Positions 1 to 11,299 of a DNA stretch of 64,000 bases are shown here, in pieces. The stretch is from Hydra vulgaris (taxonomy: Eukaryota > Cnidaria > Hydrozoa > Anthoathecata > Hydridae). How positions within the stretch are numbered: position 1 is the stretch's first letter; each line of letters opens with the position of its first letter. The position numbers and the translations under genes are program-made. The DNA is taken from assembly GCF_038396675.1 (NCBI RefSeq), contig NC_088927.1, positions 34,227,001-34,291,000 of the forward strand. The letters are read 5' to 3'. The notes beneath the pieces are model-generated. The model had not been told where the DNA came from. It worked only from the letters and a program-made list of their open reading frames with translations, and ran no database searches.

Positions 1-504
1 ACTACACTTTGAACTCACAAATTATAAACTCATTTCCAATGTGGATGAATTTAAGTTGTTTTACCAGCACCTCTTAAATAAAGCTTATTATCTATCATAA
101 AAGGACATTTCCAAAAAATCACTCAGGGAAATTCGTATATGTTTTGACTATTATTTTGATAATAATAAAACTGGCTTTCTAATTTACTCTCATTTAAATC
201 TGACCCAAATAGATCTTTTTTAAACAAAGAATAGTATTCGTTAGTAATGCTATAATATTATAAATTAAGTTTTAAGCGGAAGTTTAAAAATATCAATAAC
301 TTAAATAAGCATTTTTTTTGACAATATTTTAGTTTTCCAACAACGTGACGTAAGTAACAAATATGTCATTTTTTTAAGTTTATGCTTAAAAAAAGTATCC
401 AATATGGGAAAGGATTATAACAATCACAATAAACTACTTTTTCTATACTTAATACTAAAAATCTGATAGTTGAAGCATTTCCTTAGAGCCTCCAGACCTT
501 AGAC
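1..504. other. intergenic AT-rich sequence
   Basis: No gene, RNA or repeat is recognised here. The last eight bases (497-504, CCTTAGAC) are the left target-site duplicate of the adjacent hAT element. Confidence 0.6.
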
Positions 505-2878
505 CAGGGGTGGGGAACCTTTCTGAGCTTGGGGGTCGCATGTCCCTTAAAAAAATGTTTGGGGACCGCACAAATAAATATGCAAATTTGGTGTTTAGTA
601 CTCTTACTAATGTTATACTTCTTAAAGCATCTTGTATCTCAATATTTCTTAACGCATGTATCACAATATTTCTTAATGAATCATGTATCACAAAAGTTAT
701 CAATGACTTTTCTGATTCTGTTTCTTTTGAACCAGAACTTGAATATTTGGCTCTATCTTCGTAGTTTTAAGCTTCAGTTGGTCTTCCAGATGCTCATCGG
801 TCAAATGTGACCTTAAACAAGACTTAATAAATGTCATGCGTGAAAACGTAGATTCACAGCAGTAGGTTGTACCAAAGCAGCTCAGAAGACGCCTGGCAAT
901 TTGACGGAGTTTTGGATACTCAACTGCAGTTTTCAAAATTTCCAATGGATCCTTCTTGTTGTTAAAGAGAGAGTCCTCAGAAAGCTCTATCAATTCCATC
1001 TGTAAATATTCTGGAGCTGTTGAAATTTCAACAAGATGAGACTGAAAAGCTAGTTTCATTATGTGTTTCATTATGTTCTTCAAAGTCTTTAAACCTTTCA
1101 TTATATTCTGCAATCAAAGAATCCAGGACTGTTTCATATCTTGATATATCATTATTTTTCAACCTTTTCTCATTTTTTTGTTTAAGAATAATTTTTGTGA
1201 GCTCTTGCAAAATGTTCTGTTGATAAATTTGACTTAGAAATAACATCTTTGAGAAAAACAAGTTTTTTCTTGTATGTCTGAATCTGTTGCTACATTTCAT
1301 AGATTGACTTAGCTTTACCTTGCAATGAACTATTCAGCTTGTTATGTTTTGCCATCAGATCGCAGAGGAATGCAGCATCTCTACAAAATTCTGGATTAGA
1401 AAGCTCACAAATCTCCTTTTGACTTGTAAAAAATTCCTCAATTTGTTTTCGAAGCTCAAGCAATGTTTTCAGTACTAACCCTTGTGACAGCCAACGAACT
1501 TTGGAATCGTAAGGAAGATCCACAGAATATGTTTCTTCATCAGATTGCAGAAGGTTTCGAAACTGTCGATGGCGTGAAGAATTTGCCCGTATATAATTTA
1601 CAATCCCTATAACTTTTTTTAATGTGTCATCCAAAGTAGCAGCTTTTGCACAAAGACTTTGCTGATGGAGAATACATTGAAATGTAATCAGAAAATCTGG
1701 ATCAAGCAATTCTTTTTTAAGGAAAGCAATGAACCCTTCATTTCCTCCAATAGAAGGAGCTCCATCAGAACAAATGCTGATCAGATTTTTTAACTGAAGT
1801 TGAGTCTGACAAATTTTTTCTTTGAAAACAGCAAATATATCACAGCCTCGTGTTTTTCCTTTTAGCATTGCTAACGCAAATAACTCTTCATAACTTTTGA
1901 AGTCTCCAGTTATAACCCGAATAAATAACAGAAGTTGGGCAGATCAGTCACATCAGTGGACTCATCTAAAGCAATTGAATAATATGCAACCTCCATTTGA
2001 TATATTGAGATTAATTGCTCAGAACTATTTAAGCTCATGTTGACGGTCCGTAATTGTTCGCCGAGAAAGCGGAAGCTCCTTATACTTATCCACTTTATCT
2101 GGATCCATACATGACACTGCTTCAATGAGGCAAGCCTTCAAGGTTTCAATATCACTAAATGGTTTTACTCCTTTGCCAAGAATGAGAGCAATTTTATATG
2201 TTGCTTCAGTTGTTCTATTTCCATGTTCTTGAACAATTGAAAATGTCTGATGTTGTTTGCTCTTTTGAGACTTCAGTTTTGCTAATGCATTTTTTCGAGA
2301 TTATCCCTCTAATTTTGCATACTTATGATCCTTATGAATGTTTTCATAATGTTCTTTTGCAGAAGCATTCTTCAAAGTAGCAATTGTGAGGTCACTCAAC
2401 AAGCAAAGCATTTTATCCTTGGTTGGAATCATGAAGTAATCTTCCTCCCATTTTTCATTAAAAGACCAATTTTCCTCTTGCACTGTTCTTGCTTTTTTAG
2501 GGAGTACTGACATTTTGACATTAGTTGAAAAATTAGACATAAATAGAAAACCATGATATACATTATAATACAAAAACTTACAGTCAAATGATATCTACTG
2601 TCACAAAAAAAAATCCGTACGTGTTTTTATTTATTCATTTTGTTTTGTTTTGTTGTTATTTCTGTCAATCAATTACTACTGTACCAGCTTTGCCAAGTTA
2701 AACAATTTTTTCTTTTAATTAACATTCATACAATTTACTATAACTAAAATGTAAAGATAAAGTAATTTTTTAAATTTCATGATTTTCTCTAAAATATTTT
2801 TAAAAAAATTTAAGTTCTTAATTTTACATTTCGGGGCCGCACAAAAAGTGTCTGGGGACCGCAGGTTCCCCACTCCTG
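505..2878 (-). mobile_element. hAT transposon (GTF2IRD2/ZBED-like type), complete ends
   Basis: A 2374-bp element bounded by terminal inverted repeats: CAGGGGTGGGGAACC at 505-519, answered by GGTTCCCCACTCCTG at 2864-2878 with one mismatch. It is flanked by a perfect 8-bp target duplication, CCTTAGAC (497-504 and 2879-2886). Both subterminal regions also carry GGGGACCGCA-like blocks. 8-bp duplications with CAGnG ends are the hAT signature. The transposase reads on the minus strand and is broken, so the copy is non-autonomous, but the clean ends suggest it may still be mobilisable in trans. Confidence 0.92.
700..2540 (-). pseudogene. hAT transposase, GTF2IRD2-like, frameshifted
   Basis: Minus-strand coding blocks follow hAT order. 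The N-terminal block (about 2513-2301) starts MSVLPKKARTVQ. A short block with a DESTDVTD motif lies at 2125-1910. The central RNase-H-like block (1868-1290) has CSDGAPSIGG, CILHQQSLCAK and VRWLSQG, typical of the GTF2IRD2/SCAND3/ZBED group of hAT transposases. The C-terminal dimerisation block (1113-700) has LLSCFGTTYCCESTFSRM. The blocks lie in different frames, so several frameshifts separate them and no intact protein is made. Superfamily assignment is firm; the subfamily is inferred from motifs only. The gene fills the hAT element whose inverted repeats enclose it. Confidence 0.85.
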
Positions 2879-2886
2879 CCTTAGAC

Positions 2887-3160
2887 CATTAAAAACTATA
2901 GACCCAGTGTCATGAAATAAAATAACCCCCATAATAAATTAACTCCCGTTGCGTAAATAATTACCCGGGGGAATTAATCTATTTCGAAATAGATTAACTC
3001 CCCTTAAAATAAATAAACCTCTGTCGGCGAAACAAATTAACTCCCCATAATATTTTAACTCCCTTGGAACAACTTATACAAATAACAAAAAAAGTGTTTT
3101 AACTTGATGTTTTCCAAATGTGTTGTTTTTAAATCTGTTAATTAGTTATTGATATGGATA
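2887..3160. repeat. TTAACTCCC-repeat cluster with palindrome
   Basis: The motif ATTAACTCCC(C) recurs about five times between 2937 and 3065. One pair faces inward and forms a perfect 24-bp palindrome at 2974-2997 (half-site TTAATCTATTTC), extended by G/C pairs (GGGG at 2968-2971 against CCCC at 3000-3003). No coding potential is seen. Confidence 0.6.
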
Positions 3161-3163
3161 TAA

Positions 3164-3930
<767 letters not shown>

Positions 3931-5139
3931 GTTAAATCCCGCGTTTTACGGAACCGATTTTTGTGCTAAAAATCTGTTCCACGTTTTTTATAACTTCGCG
4001 TATAGGCAGTATGTAGGGATAGTGTTTTGTAGCATATTTTTAAAGAATTAACTTAGAAGTTTTTTTAAAAGCAGAATAGTCAAACTTTCTTAAAGAGTAT
4101 TTTTTTTATTATATTATCTTATTATTTTATTATATGTATAAAATAAAGTTAAAATGTTATTTATTGATATCAAAAACTGTGTTGTACTTCTTGTGCTTAG
4201 TAAATGTTCAAGATAAGATTTTTTTTCTATCCTATTCTTTTTTTTAAGTTTATACGGTTTCTATGCACATGCCAAATTTTAAGAATTTATTTTAACTAGC
4301 AGATACCCTATTTTTACCCTCACTTTTGGTAACTAAATTTTGCTTTTCCGACTTCTGTTTGGGGGAGAAAAGGTGGGGGGGGGGGGGATGCTGAAAGATA
4401 TTCAGTATTCGTTTTTCAAAGCCAATGATAATTATTATTAAAAAATTTATGTGATTTTTGTATACAATGATTTTGTGATATAAGTACTAATATTACATTT
4501 ATAAAGTATCAATGTAAAAATAACATTTATTATATATAAAATCAATAATACATGTTTTTTGCTCAGTCCAATCACATTGCTACATTTTTAAAAACCTTTA
4601 TATCATATAATAATATAATATATTGCTTTTTTATGTATTTAGAATATATCATATATTAGTAATATACTAATATTTGTCTAAAAATATTTAGACATATATA
4701 ATATATTTATAGTATATTAAATTTAATATACTATTTATAGTATATTATATTTACAGTATATTATATATTTAATATATACTATAATATATACTATATTATA
4801 GTATATATTAAATATATACAATAATATAATATATATTTAATACATACTATATCAATAATAATTTTGAATGATATGATTCCGATACAGCAATGACAGTCTT
4901 GCACAATAGTAGAGTATAAAAATTTAAAAAATACAGAAAGACTATTGCTATTTCTTGTTGGACTAAAAAAAAAAAAAAAAATGATTCTGAAGCTGTTGAT
5001 TATTATATGAAAAAGTTCCAGCTAGTTGCTGACATTGTATCCAGTGAGTTGATGTTTTCCTAATGTGAATATGTTGCCATTACTTTTTGATAATTGGACA
5101 TGCATTTTATTATCTTACTACATGACTTTACTGTTTTTT

Positions 5140-5142
<3 letters not shown>
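3931..5142. other. AT-rich intergenic sequence
   Basis: No recognisable gene. Contains a G run near 4376-4388 and a degenerate TATAATATA/ATATTAAAT palindromic patch at 4600-4860. Short chance reading frames only. Confidence 0.5.

Positions 5143-5236
<94 letters not shown>
5143..5236. repeat. (TA)n microsatellite
   Basis: Near-pure TA dinucleotide tract with one phase break; it abuts a small array of 18-bp repeats. Confidence 0.9.
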
Positions 5237-5237
<1 letters not shown>

Positions 5238-5242
5238 GTGCA

Positions 5243-5321
5243 GCAAGTAGTGGAACTTGCAAAAAAAATTTACAGCGAGTAGTGGAACTTGCAAAAATAT
5301 AAAGCGAGTAGTGAAACTTGC
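5243..5321. repeat. three 18-bp direct repeats with internal dyad
   Basis: GCAAGTAGTGGAACTTGC at 5243-5260, with near-identical copies at 5275-5292 and 5304-5321. The first copy has a perfect 6-bp dyad (GCAAGT/ACTTGC) around AGTGGA; the other copies change one base. Confidence 0.75.
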
Positions 5322-6990
5322 AATTTTTTGATAGTCGGGTTTAGCTTACATTCACGTCGTGCCTATTGTTAACAATGATTAATATATAGTTTCATTAATG
5401 GAATTTAATATCTTAATCATTAACTAAAAGCCAAGATGTAAACTAATTAAAATAATAATATAAATCATTTTTTGTTTTGAAATATTTTTTTTAGGTCAGA
5501 GGGGGAACCATCTTTAACTAAGCATTATGTGATGTATTTTGAATTTTGGTAAAATATGTTTTTATATTAAAGTTTATTATTTCAATTACATTTAAATATT
5601 TTTTCGAATCTCATTAAAAATATAATTTTTTTTTAGGTTGTAAAAGGGGGGGGGGGGGGGTTGAGATTACACGCCCCCTTTCCCATCTACACCCCTTGAA
5701 ACAAAGGGTGCGCTGCTAGTGATGTTGTAAAGTAGTAAAATATAATTTTTAATTTGGTACTAGATTTCTTTTTAATTATAAAGATAAATATTTATAAAAA
5801 AAAGAGTCATTTTTGATAATAGGGCGTTTGAAACCATCACCCTTACATCCACCCAAAGACAATGATGAAACTTCTATACTTGACTGTGATCTGATAGATA
5901 ATTACAAAACATCTTGTATATAAAAATTTACATTTTCATTAAATAAAAACACTTTTTTATAAATATAGTTAGTCTTTATTACCGGTATGGATGGTGGTTT
6001 TGTGCCCCCTCTTGCCCCCGGATGCGTCCGTAATCTAGAAACCTTTATATATTTGTAGATAACTCTTGTACCTATCTTTTGATACCAAGATATAAACTTT
6101 TGGATAAGAGTTGATTAAGTTATAATAGTTTTAGTTGATAAAAACATTATTTTGACCACAGTTTCTTCAACAAATCCTAATATCATAAAATCGGTACTTA
6201 AAACGTCATAACTTTTTGTAGGGTAGTTTGATCTTGAAAATTTTTTCACTTTTAAAATATTGAAATTAAGCTCTTTTTAATGATATATAACAACCTAGAG
6301 TTTGATGAATTTAAAAATAAATAAATATATATATATATTTTTTTTTTTTTTGCATAATCTGATATAATATAAGTTAGATAGAGTTGGCGATTAATTTACT
6401 AACAATATCTAAGCAACCTATTATAGCAACCTATATATATAAAAAAATGCTTAATTGACAGTTGTCACGGTATAAAATAATGTGCAATGTTTTAGTTATA
6501 TAGTCTAAATCTGCAAGTACCAGCAACCAAAACTGTTTTTAACTCATTAGATATATTTTTTTCAGTGAATATCAGCTATAAAAATCCTGGCCAAACATGG
6601 CCGAAAAAATATAAGCATAGTATTAGCAAAAAAAACGCAAAAATTTCAACCATTAAACACACTATCTTTGATTGATCATAAAATAAGTCAAGTACGTTCA
6701 AGAAGATAAACAGAAATGCCAATTGATAGCCAACATATGTGTTAAAACTTCAATTCAAATTCCTAGTAATATAAATTACTTAACATTAAATGGCAAAACA
6801 TATAAAATAAATATTTTTCTAAACTTATTAAGAAAAGCGCTTGACCGTCTAAAATATTGTTCAGGGTGACAACTTAAATTAAAAAATTGTGAAGGCGCAT
6901 TTTTTGATTAACAACCCTTATGTTTTTATGTAAAACAATATGTTACGTTCACTGAATAGTAGTTTTTTATACAAAAATTGAATAAAAATA
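5322..6990. other. intergenic sequence, no gene recognised
   Basis: Mostly AT-rich. An 11-G run near 5646-5660 followed by a C-rich patch (5670-5700), and a CCCCCTCTTGCCCCC patch near 6004-6018, look like decayed TE ends but cannot be assigned. No coding features. Confidence 0.45.
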
Positions 6991-7020
6991 ATTTTGACTT
7001 TTGGCACACCATGGCCCGCT

Positions 7021-7275
7021 GTGGGCGGAGCTGAATCATCCTTTGAGAAAATGAAAAAACATCTTAAAGCTGATATATCAGTTAACTCAACTTGCATATA
7101 CTTTCCACATCCATTTACAAAAAAACCAATATATATTTTCATGGATCCTCTGCGTATGTTAAATTTGATAAGAAATACATTAGGTTTGCACAAAATAATG
7201 TTTGATTGTAGTAATGAACCGATAAAGAAGGAGTATATTAAAAAATTAGTAGCTATTCAAGAAAAGGAAGATTAA
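7021..7275 (+). pseudogene. P-element/THAP9-type transposase fragment
   Basis: About 85 codons in one + frame. They carry the segment seen in P-element and THAP9 transposases between the catalytic regions: a YFPHPFTKKP block, then MDPLRMLNLIRNTLG (the usual form is a LDxxHMxKLxRNxLG block), then IKKEYIKKLVAIQEKE (usual form WxYIxxLxxLQExEG), ending in TAA. No THAP finger or later acidic catalytic segment is found nearby, so this is a fragment. The upstream sequence (6994-7020) reads in frame but is not recognised. The family call is from motif recognition only. Confidence 0.72.
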
Positions 7276-8047
7276 GCAACAAAAAATACAAAAAAAAACA
7301 TAAGTTAGTTAAAAAAAAAAAAGTTAAGTTAGCTGCACAGACAAAAAATTGCAAACTCAATAAAATATTTACAAGAAAGTTAGTATTTTATGGATTTTGG
7401 AGACAGCGAAGCTAGAGAAAGATTTATTTTGGTTATTAATAACATTTTTTGATATCTTTTTAACATCTTGACATAACAGAAATTTATTAGCTAAGAATTT
7501 CAAATCTAGTTTACAACGTTATAATAAACTAATTTAAAAAAAAAAAAGAGTCAATAGAGTATTCAACACTTAAATGTGGTAAAAATGGAGTACGTCTGCA
7601 TTTAAGTTAGAGTAAACAGGTTTTATTGGGATGATTGTAAGCCTGAAATTTTATTTAGAAATTATTACTTTCAAAATGGTGAATATAGTCTTTGGTATAT
7701 TTAAATTATCTAGTGATCACTTTAAAGTTTTTTTCGTTGTTATAAAATGTATTTGTTATACAAAGGGTATAATTATAATCCCACACAAAATAGTTTCAAG
7801 CTGCCTACAAAAAATTGTTGAAGCGTACAAGTTTTTTAGGTTCTTCTCAGGCCAATTGCATCGACTGGACACTGTCAATATTTTCAGCAATGAGTTTTTC
7901 AAAAACTGTATAAAATAAAAACAATTGATCATTAGCTTACTGAAGATTTTGATATGGAAAACAAATTGTGATGACCACATGTATGCTGTAAATAGCTCAT
8001 TCAAAAAGTTTATCATAAAATGTGTGTGAAAAAACTTATCCAAAATA
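7276..8047. other. intergenic sequence, no gene recognised
   Basis: AT-rich with oligo(A) runs. Short frames on both strands at 7631-8043 overlap each other and show no family motifs. Confidence 0.45.
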
Positions 8048-8050
8048 ATT

Positions 8051-8187
8051 CAAAATACAACGAACTATTTATAAGATCAAATCAAATCAAAATACAACGA
8101 ACTGTTTATAAGATCAAATCAAATCAAAATACAACGAACTATTTATAAGATCAAATCAATTCAAAATACACGAACTATTTATAAAAC
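8051..8187 (+). repeat. 37-bp tandem repeat, about 3.7 copies
   Basis: Units begin CAAAATACAACGAACTATTT at 8051, 8088, 8125 and 8162. The first three are 37 bp and nearly identical (one A/G change); the fourth has a 1-bp deletion and decays at its end. Confidence 0.9.
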
Positions 8188-8288
8188 TATCTTTTAATGG
8201 ATAAAAAATCTTATGGAAAATCTTATGATCTCGAACATTTATACAACTTATTGATAATCTTTATTTTCATTTTAGACAAAAATAAAAA

Positions 8289-9890
8289 TTAATAGCTAAA
8301 ACTAATGCAGAAAGACAGAGTAAATGGAGACAATTGAATCCTATTTTAGCAAGGGAAAAAAATTAAGAATATGTTAAGAAACACCGAGAAAAAAAAAGGG
8401 AAGAATACAGAAAGTTGCCAAAAGATAAAAAACTTAAAACTGATACAGAAAGAAAGATTAGAGAAAGGAAAAAAAAAGTTAAGTGGAGAAAAGAAACTTC
8501 AAACAAAATTAATGAAACTATTTGCTACAGGCAGCCATATAATACACGTTCTTTTCTGTCAAGAGCTGCAAATAAAGTAAAAACAATGTTACCTAATAGC
8601 CCTTCAAAGCAAAAAGCAGTTATTCTAAAATTAGCTGTTGAACTAAATTGCAAAATTGTAGAAAGTTCTATTGAGTATAGAGGAGCAACTTTCTTAAATG
8701 AAGAAATCAAGCAAAAAGTCTTTGAATTTTATGAAAATGATGATATTAGCCGTATGTCTCCTGGAATAAAAGATAGAGTTGCTATCAGAAAAAATGGCAA
8801 TAAAGAGCATACTTAAAAAAGACACATGTACATGAGCCTAAAGAAGAATAATGCCTTATTTATAGCAGAAAATAAAAATATTAAGATTAGTAGAAGTAAA
8901 TTTGCAAGTTTAAGGCCAATACTTGTTCTCCTTTGTCGACAAAAGCTTTCTGTTTACAGTGCAAATATACCTGTTTATTCTAAAAAATTTGTAGACTCTT
9001 GTCTTCAATGCCCAGATGACCCAGCATGTTGGTTTAGTGAGTTTTAGCATGAAGAATGTGGTTTCAAAAAAAAGTATCAATTGCAGTGTGTTAGTGATAC
9101 TTCGAAAAAATTATTGAGTGGAAACAGTGGCAAGATTATAATGGATGGATGAAGTAATTAGTTCAAAGCACTTTATTAGTGCACTTGTACGATCATCTGT
9201 GCTTGTTGATGCCTTGCTTTTTAACTCACAGTTTTATTAAAAGTCAACATCACAAAAGTTTAGAATCTGACAAAAACAGCACAAAAGAGGTAAGTTAAAT
9301 AGCAGTGAAACAAATGGGTTACGCAGAAAAAAATTTTTTTTTCTCAAGATGAGGTTCAAAATGCACACTGGAATCAACAGCAGGTTGATTCCAGTATGCA
9401 TTTTAATATTACTATCAAAATGCATACTGGATATTTGATGCACTATCTTTACTTCTGTGACTTGGTTTCAAAATACGAAAAAATTTCATGCAATTGTTAG
9501 TGATTGTACCACTCATGATAAAGAAACATCATTAGTATATTTTGATAAATTAATTCAAAGCCTACCGAAGGATGTTTTTGAGTTAAGAGTTTGACAGATG
9601 GTCCATCAAGCCAATTAAGAACAGATTTATTATTTCAGGTACTTAAAAGTTCCAAAAAATATATGGGATTGACATAAAATGGAACTATAGTGCAACTAGT
9701 CAAGGAAAGGGACCTATAGATGGCTTAGGAGCAGTTGTTAAAAGAATTGCTTCTAATCAGGTTTTAACCAGAAAGGCTATTATTAACAATGCTGAAGATT
9801 TTTATCACGTAGTTTAAAATGCTAACCCAAAGTTTCAAATTTTTTTATTTTATCTGACCATATTCATCAAAGAAGCAGTGAACTAAATCT
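8289..9890 (+). pseudogene. decayed transposase-like gene, 'QDE...SDG...HGK' family, copy 1
   Basis: Broken + strand gene. The N-terminal basic part reads KTNAERQSKWR then KKHREKKREEYRKLPKDKK; the best open block is 8415-8813, then 8826-9044 (SRSKFASLRP, ending ACWFSEF). Later frames hold three blocks in order: FFFSQDEVQNAHWNQQQ (about 9330-9380), a DGPSSQ block (about 9597) and WNYSATSQGKGPIDGLG with VVKRIAS (about 9680-9755). The same blocks recur in the copy at 37.0-46.4 kb. I know this architecture as a recurrent, mostly unnamed TE-associated family in cnidarians and arthropods. The spaced acidic residues suggest a DDE/DDD-type integrase fold, but that is inference. Multiple stops and frameshifts make it a pseudogene. 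Confidence 0.62.
9358..9430. repeat. 21-bp inverted repeat plus third direct copy
   Basis: Left arm 9358-9378 and right arm 9384-9404 pair over 21 positions with one mismatch around a 5-nt loop (AGCAG). The right arm is related to AAAATGCATACTGGA at 9417-9431. It lies inside the decayed transposase-like gene just after the QDE block, so it probably reflects a local duplication-inversion. Confidence 0.75.
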
Positions 9891-11157
9891 ACAAGAGATA
9901 TTTCAGAAATCAAATTATGCAAAAGGGATTTCCCCTTTTCATTACTTTTCCTTTTTTGATGATTGCCTACAAACACATATTCCTCTGAGTCAGAAACAAC
10001 AACTCCAAAAATCAATGTTGCAAAAAAAAAAAAAAAATTAATGGGAATGCATGTTTTTATGTATTTTGTTAATTAATTTTTTGAACTTTTATAAAATGTA
10101 TAAAATTAGGATGCACATAAAGTAGACAATAAAATAGGCTATAGACTTTAATTTTACTTATTTTTTATCATTTTTTTAGAATATTACAGCTAATCCCAAA
10201 ATTGGAGTGAAGAAGTATATGTTACAAAAATAATAATAGATAACAAATTATCTTTCTTGATGCTTATGATGAATATTAAACACACAAAGTTTTTTTCATA
10301 AATATATATTACATGTCTAGACAAATGTAATATGTTTATAGATAACAATATATGTAATATACAGATATAATATTTATAAATATATGTATATAAACATAAA
10401 TGTCTTTATACTGTATTGCTGGTGTATAAAAATTATTTGATAGTTCTTTAACTTTTCATATTAAAAAATCTGTTTGTCATAGTTATTTATAAGTCGTGAG
10501 GGCGGTTGTTTCTGAAAGTTTATTTCTGTCCCAGTAAGTAACGCTAACTAATTTGATTTTTTAGCGTTATATATTTTCGACATTTTTAGCGACATATATT
10601 TTCACTGTAAAGGTTGTTTAGATTATAACTAATAGGACTCCTACAATTTGACAAAAAACAATAACAAACCAGTCAAAAAAGTGAATAGAATCAAACCGTC
10701 ATAATTTTAATTGTATTGTACATTAGGTGGTCCACTTTTGGTCCTTGTTGTCAATAAATGGTCAACTTTATAAACGTAACCAGAGACAATTTGACTAGAA
10801 GCACGTTTTTGTATGTTTGTATACTATGGATTTTCTATGTGTTTTCGGATTAAGTTTTTAAATTTTATTATACGAGGTGGTAACTTGCACCAAATGAACA
10901 TCTAATGCTTTCATCTTATAATGTTTATTGTTACCATAAAATTTGAAAACTGGCACTCGTATAAACGTGGGATAGTACTGCTATGAAATGCTAAACAAAA
11001 ACAAATTTAAAGATAAATAACAGAACTTTCAACAAACTTAATTCAACACAATATCGAATGTACATACACATATTATATGACATATTTTTCATACAAGATT
11101 TAAAATTTGTTAGTGTTTTGCAGCAAAAGTATTTAGATGAACAGACACACACAGACA
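9891..11157. other. intergenic sequence, no gene recognised
   Basis: AT-rich. No motif-bearing frame found; poly(A) run at 10021-10037. Confidence 0.45.
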
Positions 11158-11159
11158 TA

Positions 11160-11165
<6 letters not shown>

Positions 11166-11230
<65 letters not shown>
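11166..11230. repeat. (TG)n microsatellite
   Basis: About 32 uninterrupted TG units, flanked by ACACAC and TATATG patches on both sides (11144-11156 and 11243-11300). The patches can pair with the TG tract. Confidence 0.92.
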
Positions 11231-11231
<1 letters not shown>

Positions 11232-11299
11232 TACATCGAAGATACACACACACATATGTTTATATATGTGTATGTGTTTATGTTTATACACACACATAT

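Noticed and set aside
7631-8043. Mutually antisense frames of about 95 codons
   Set aside because: Overlapping on opposite strands with no motif; likely chance.
8051-8187. CRISPR-like array
   Set aside because: Units are contiguous tandem repeats without spacers, in a eukaryotic genome.
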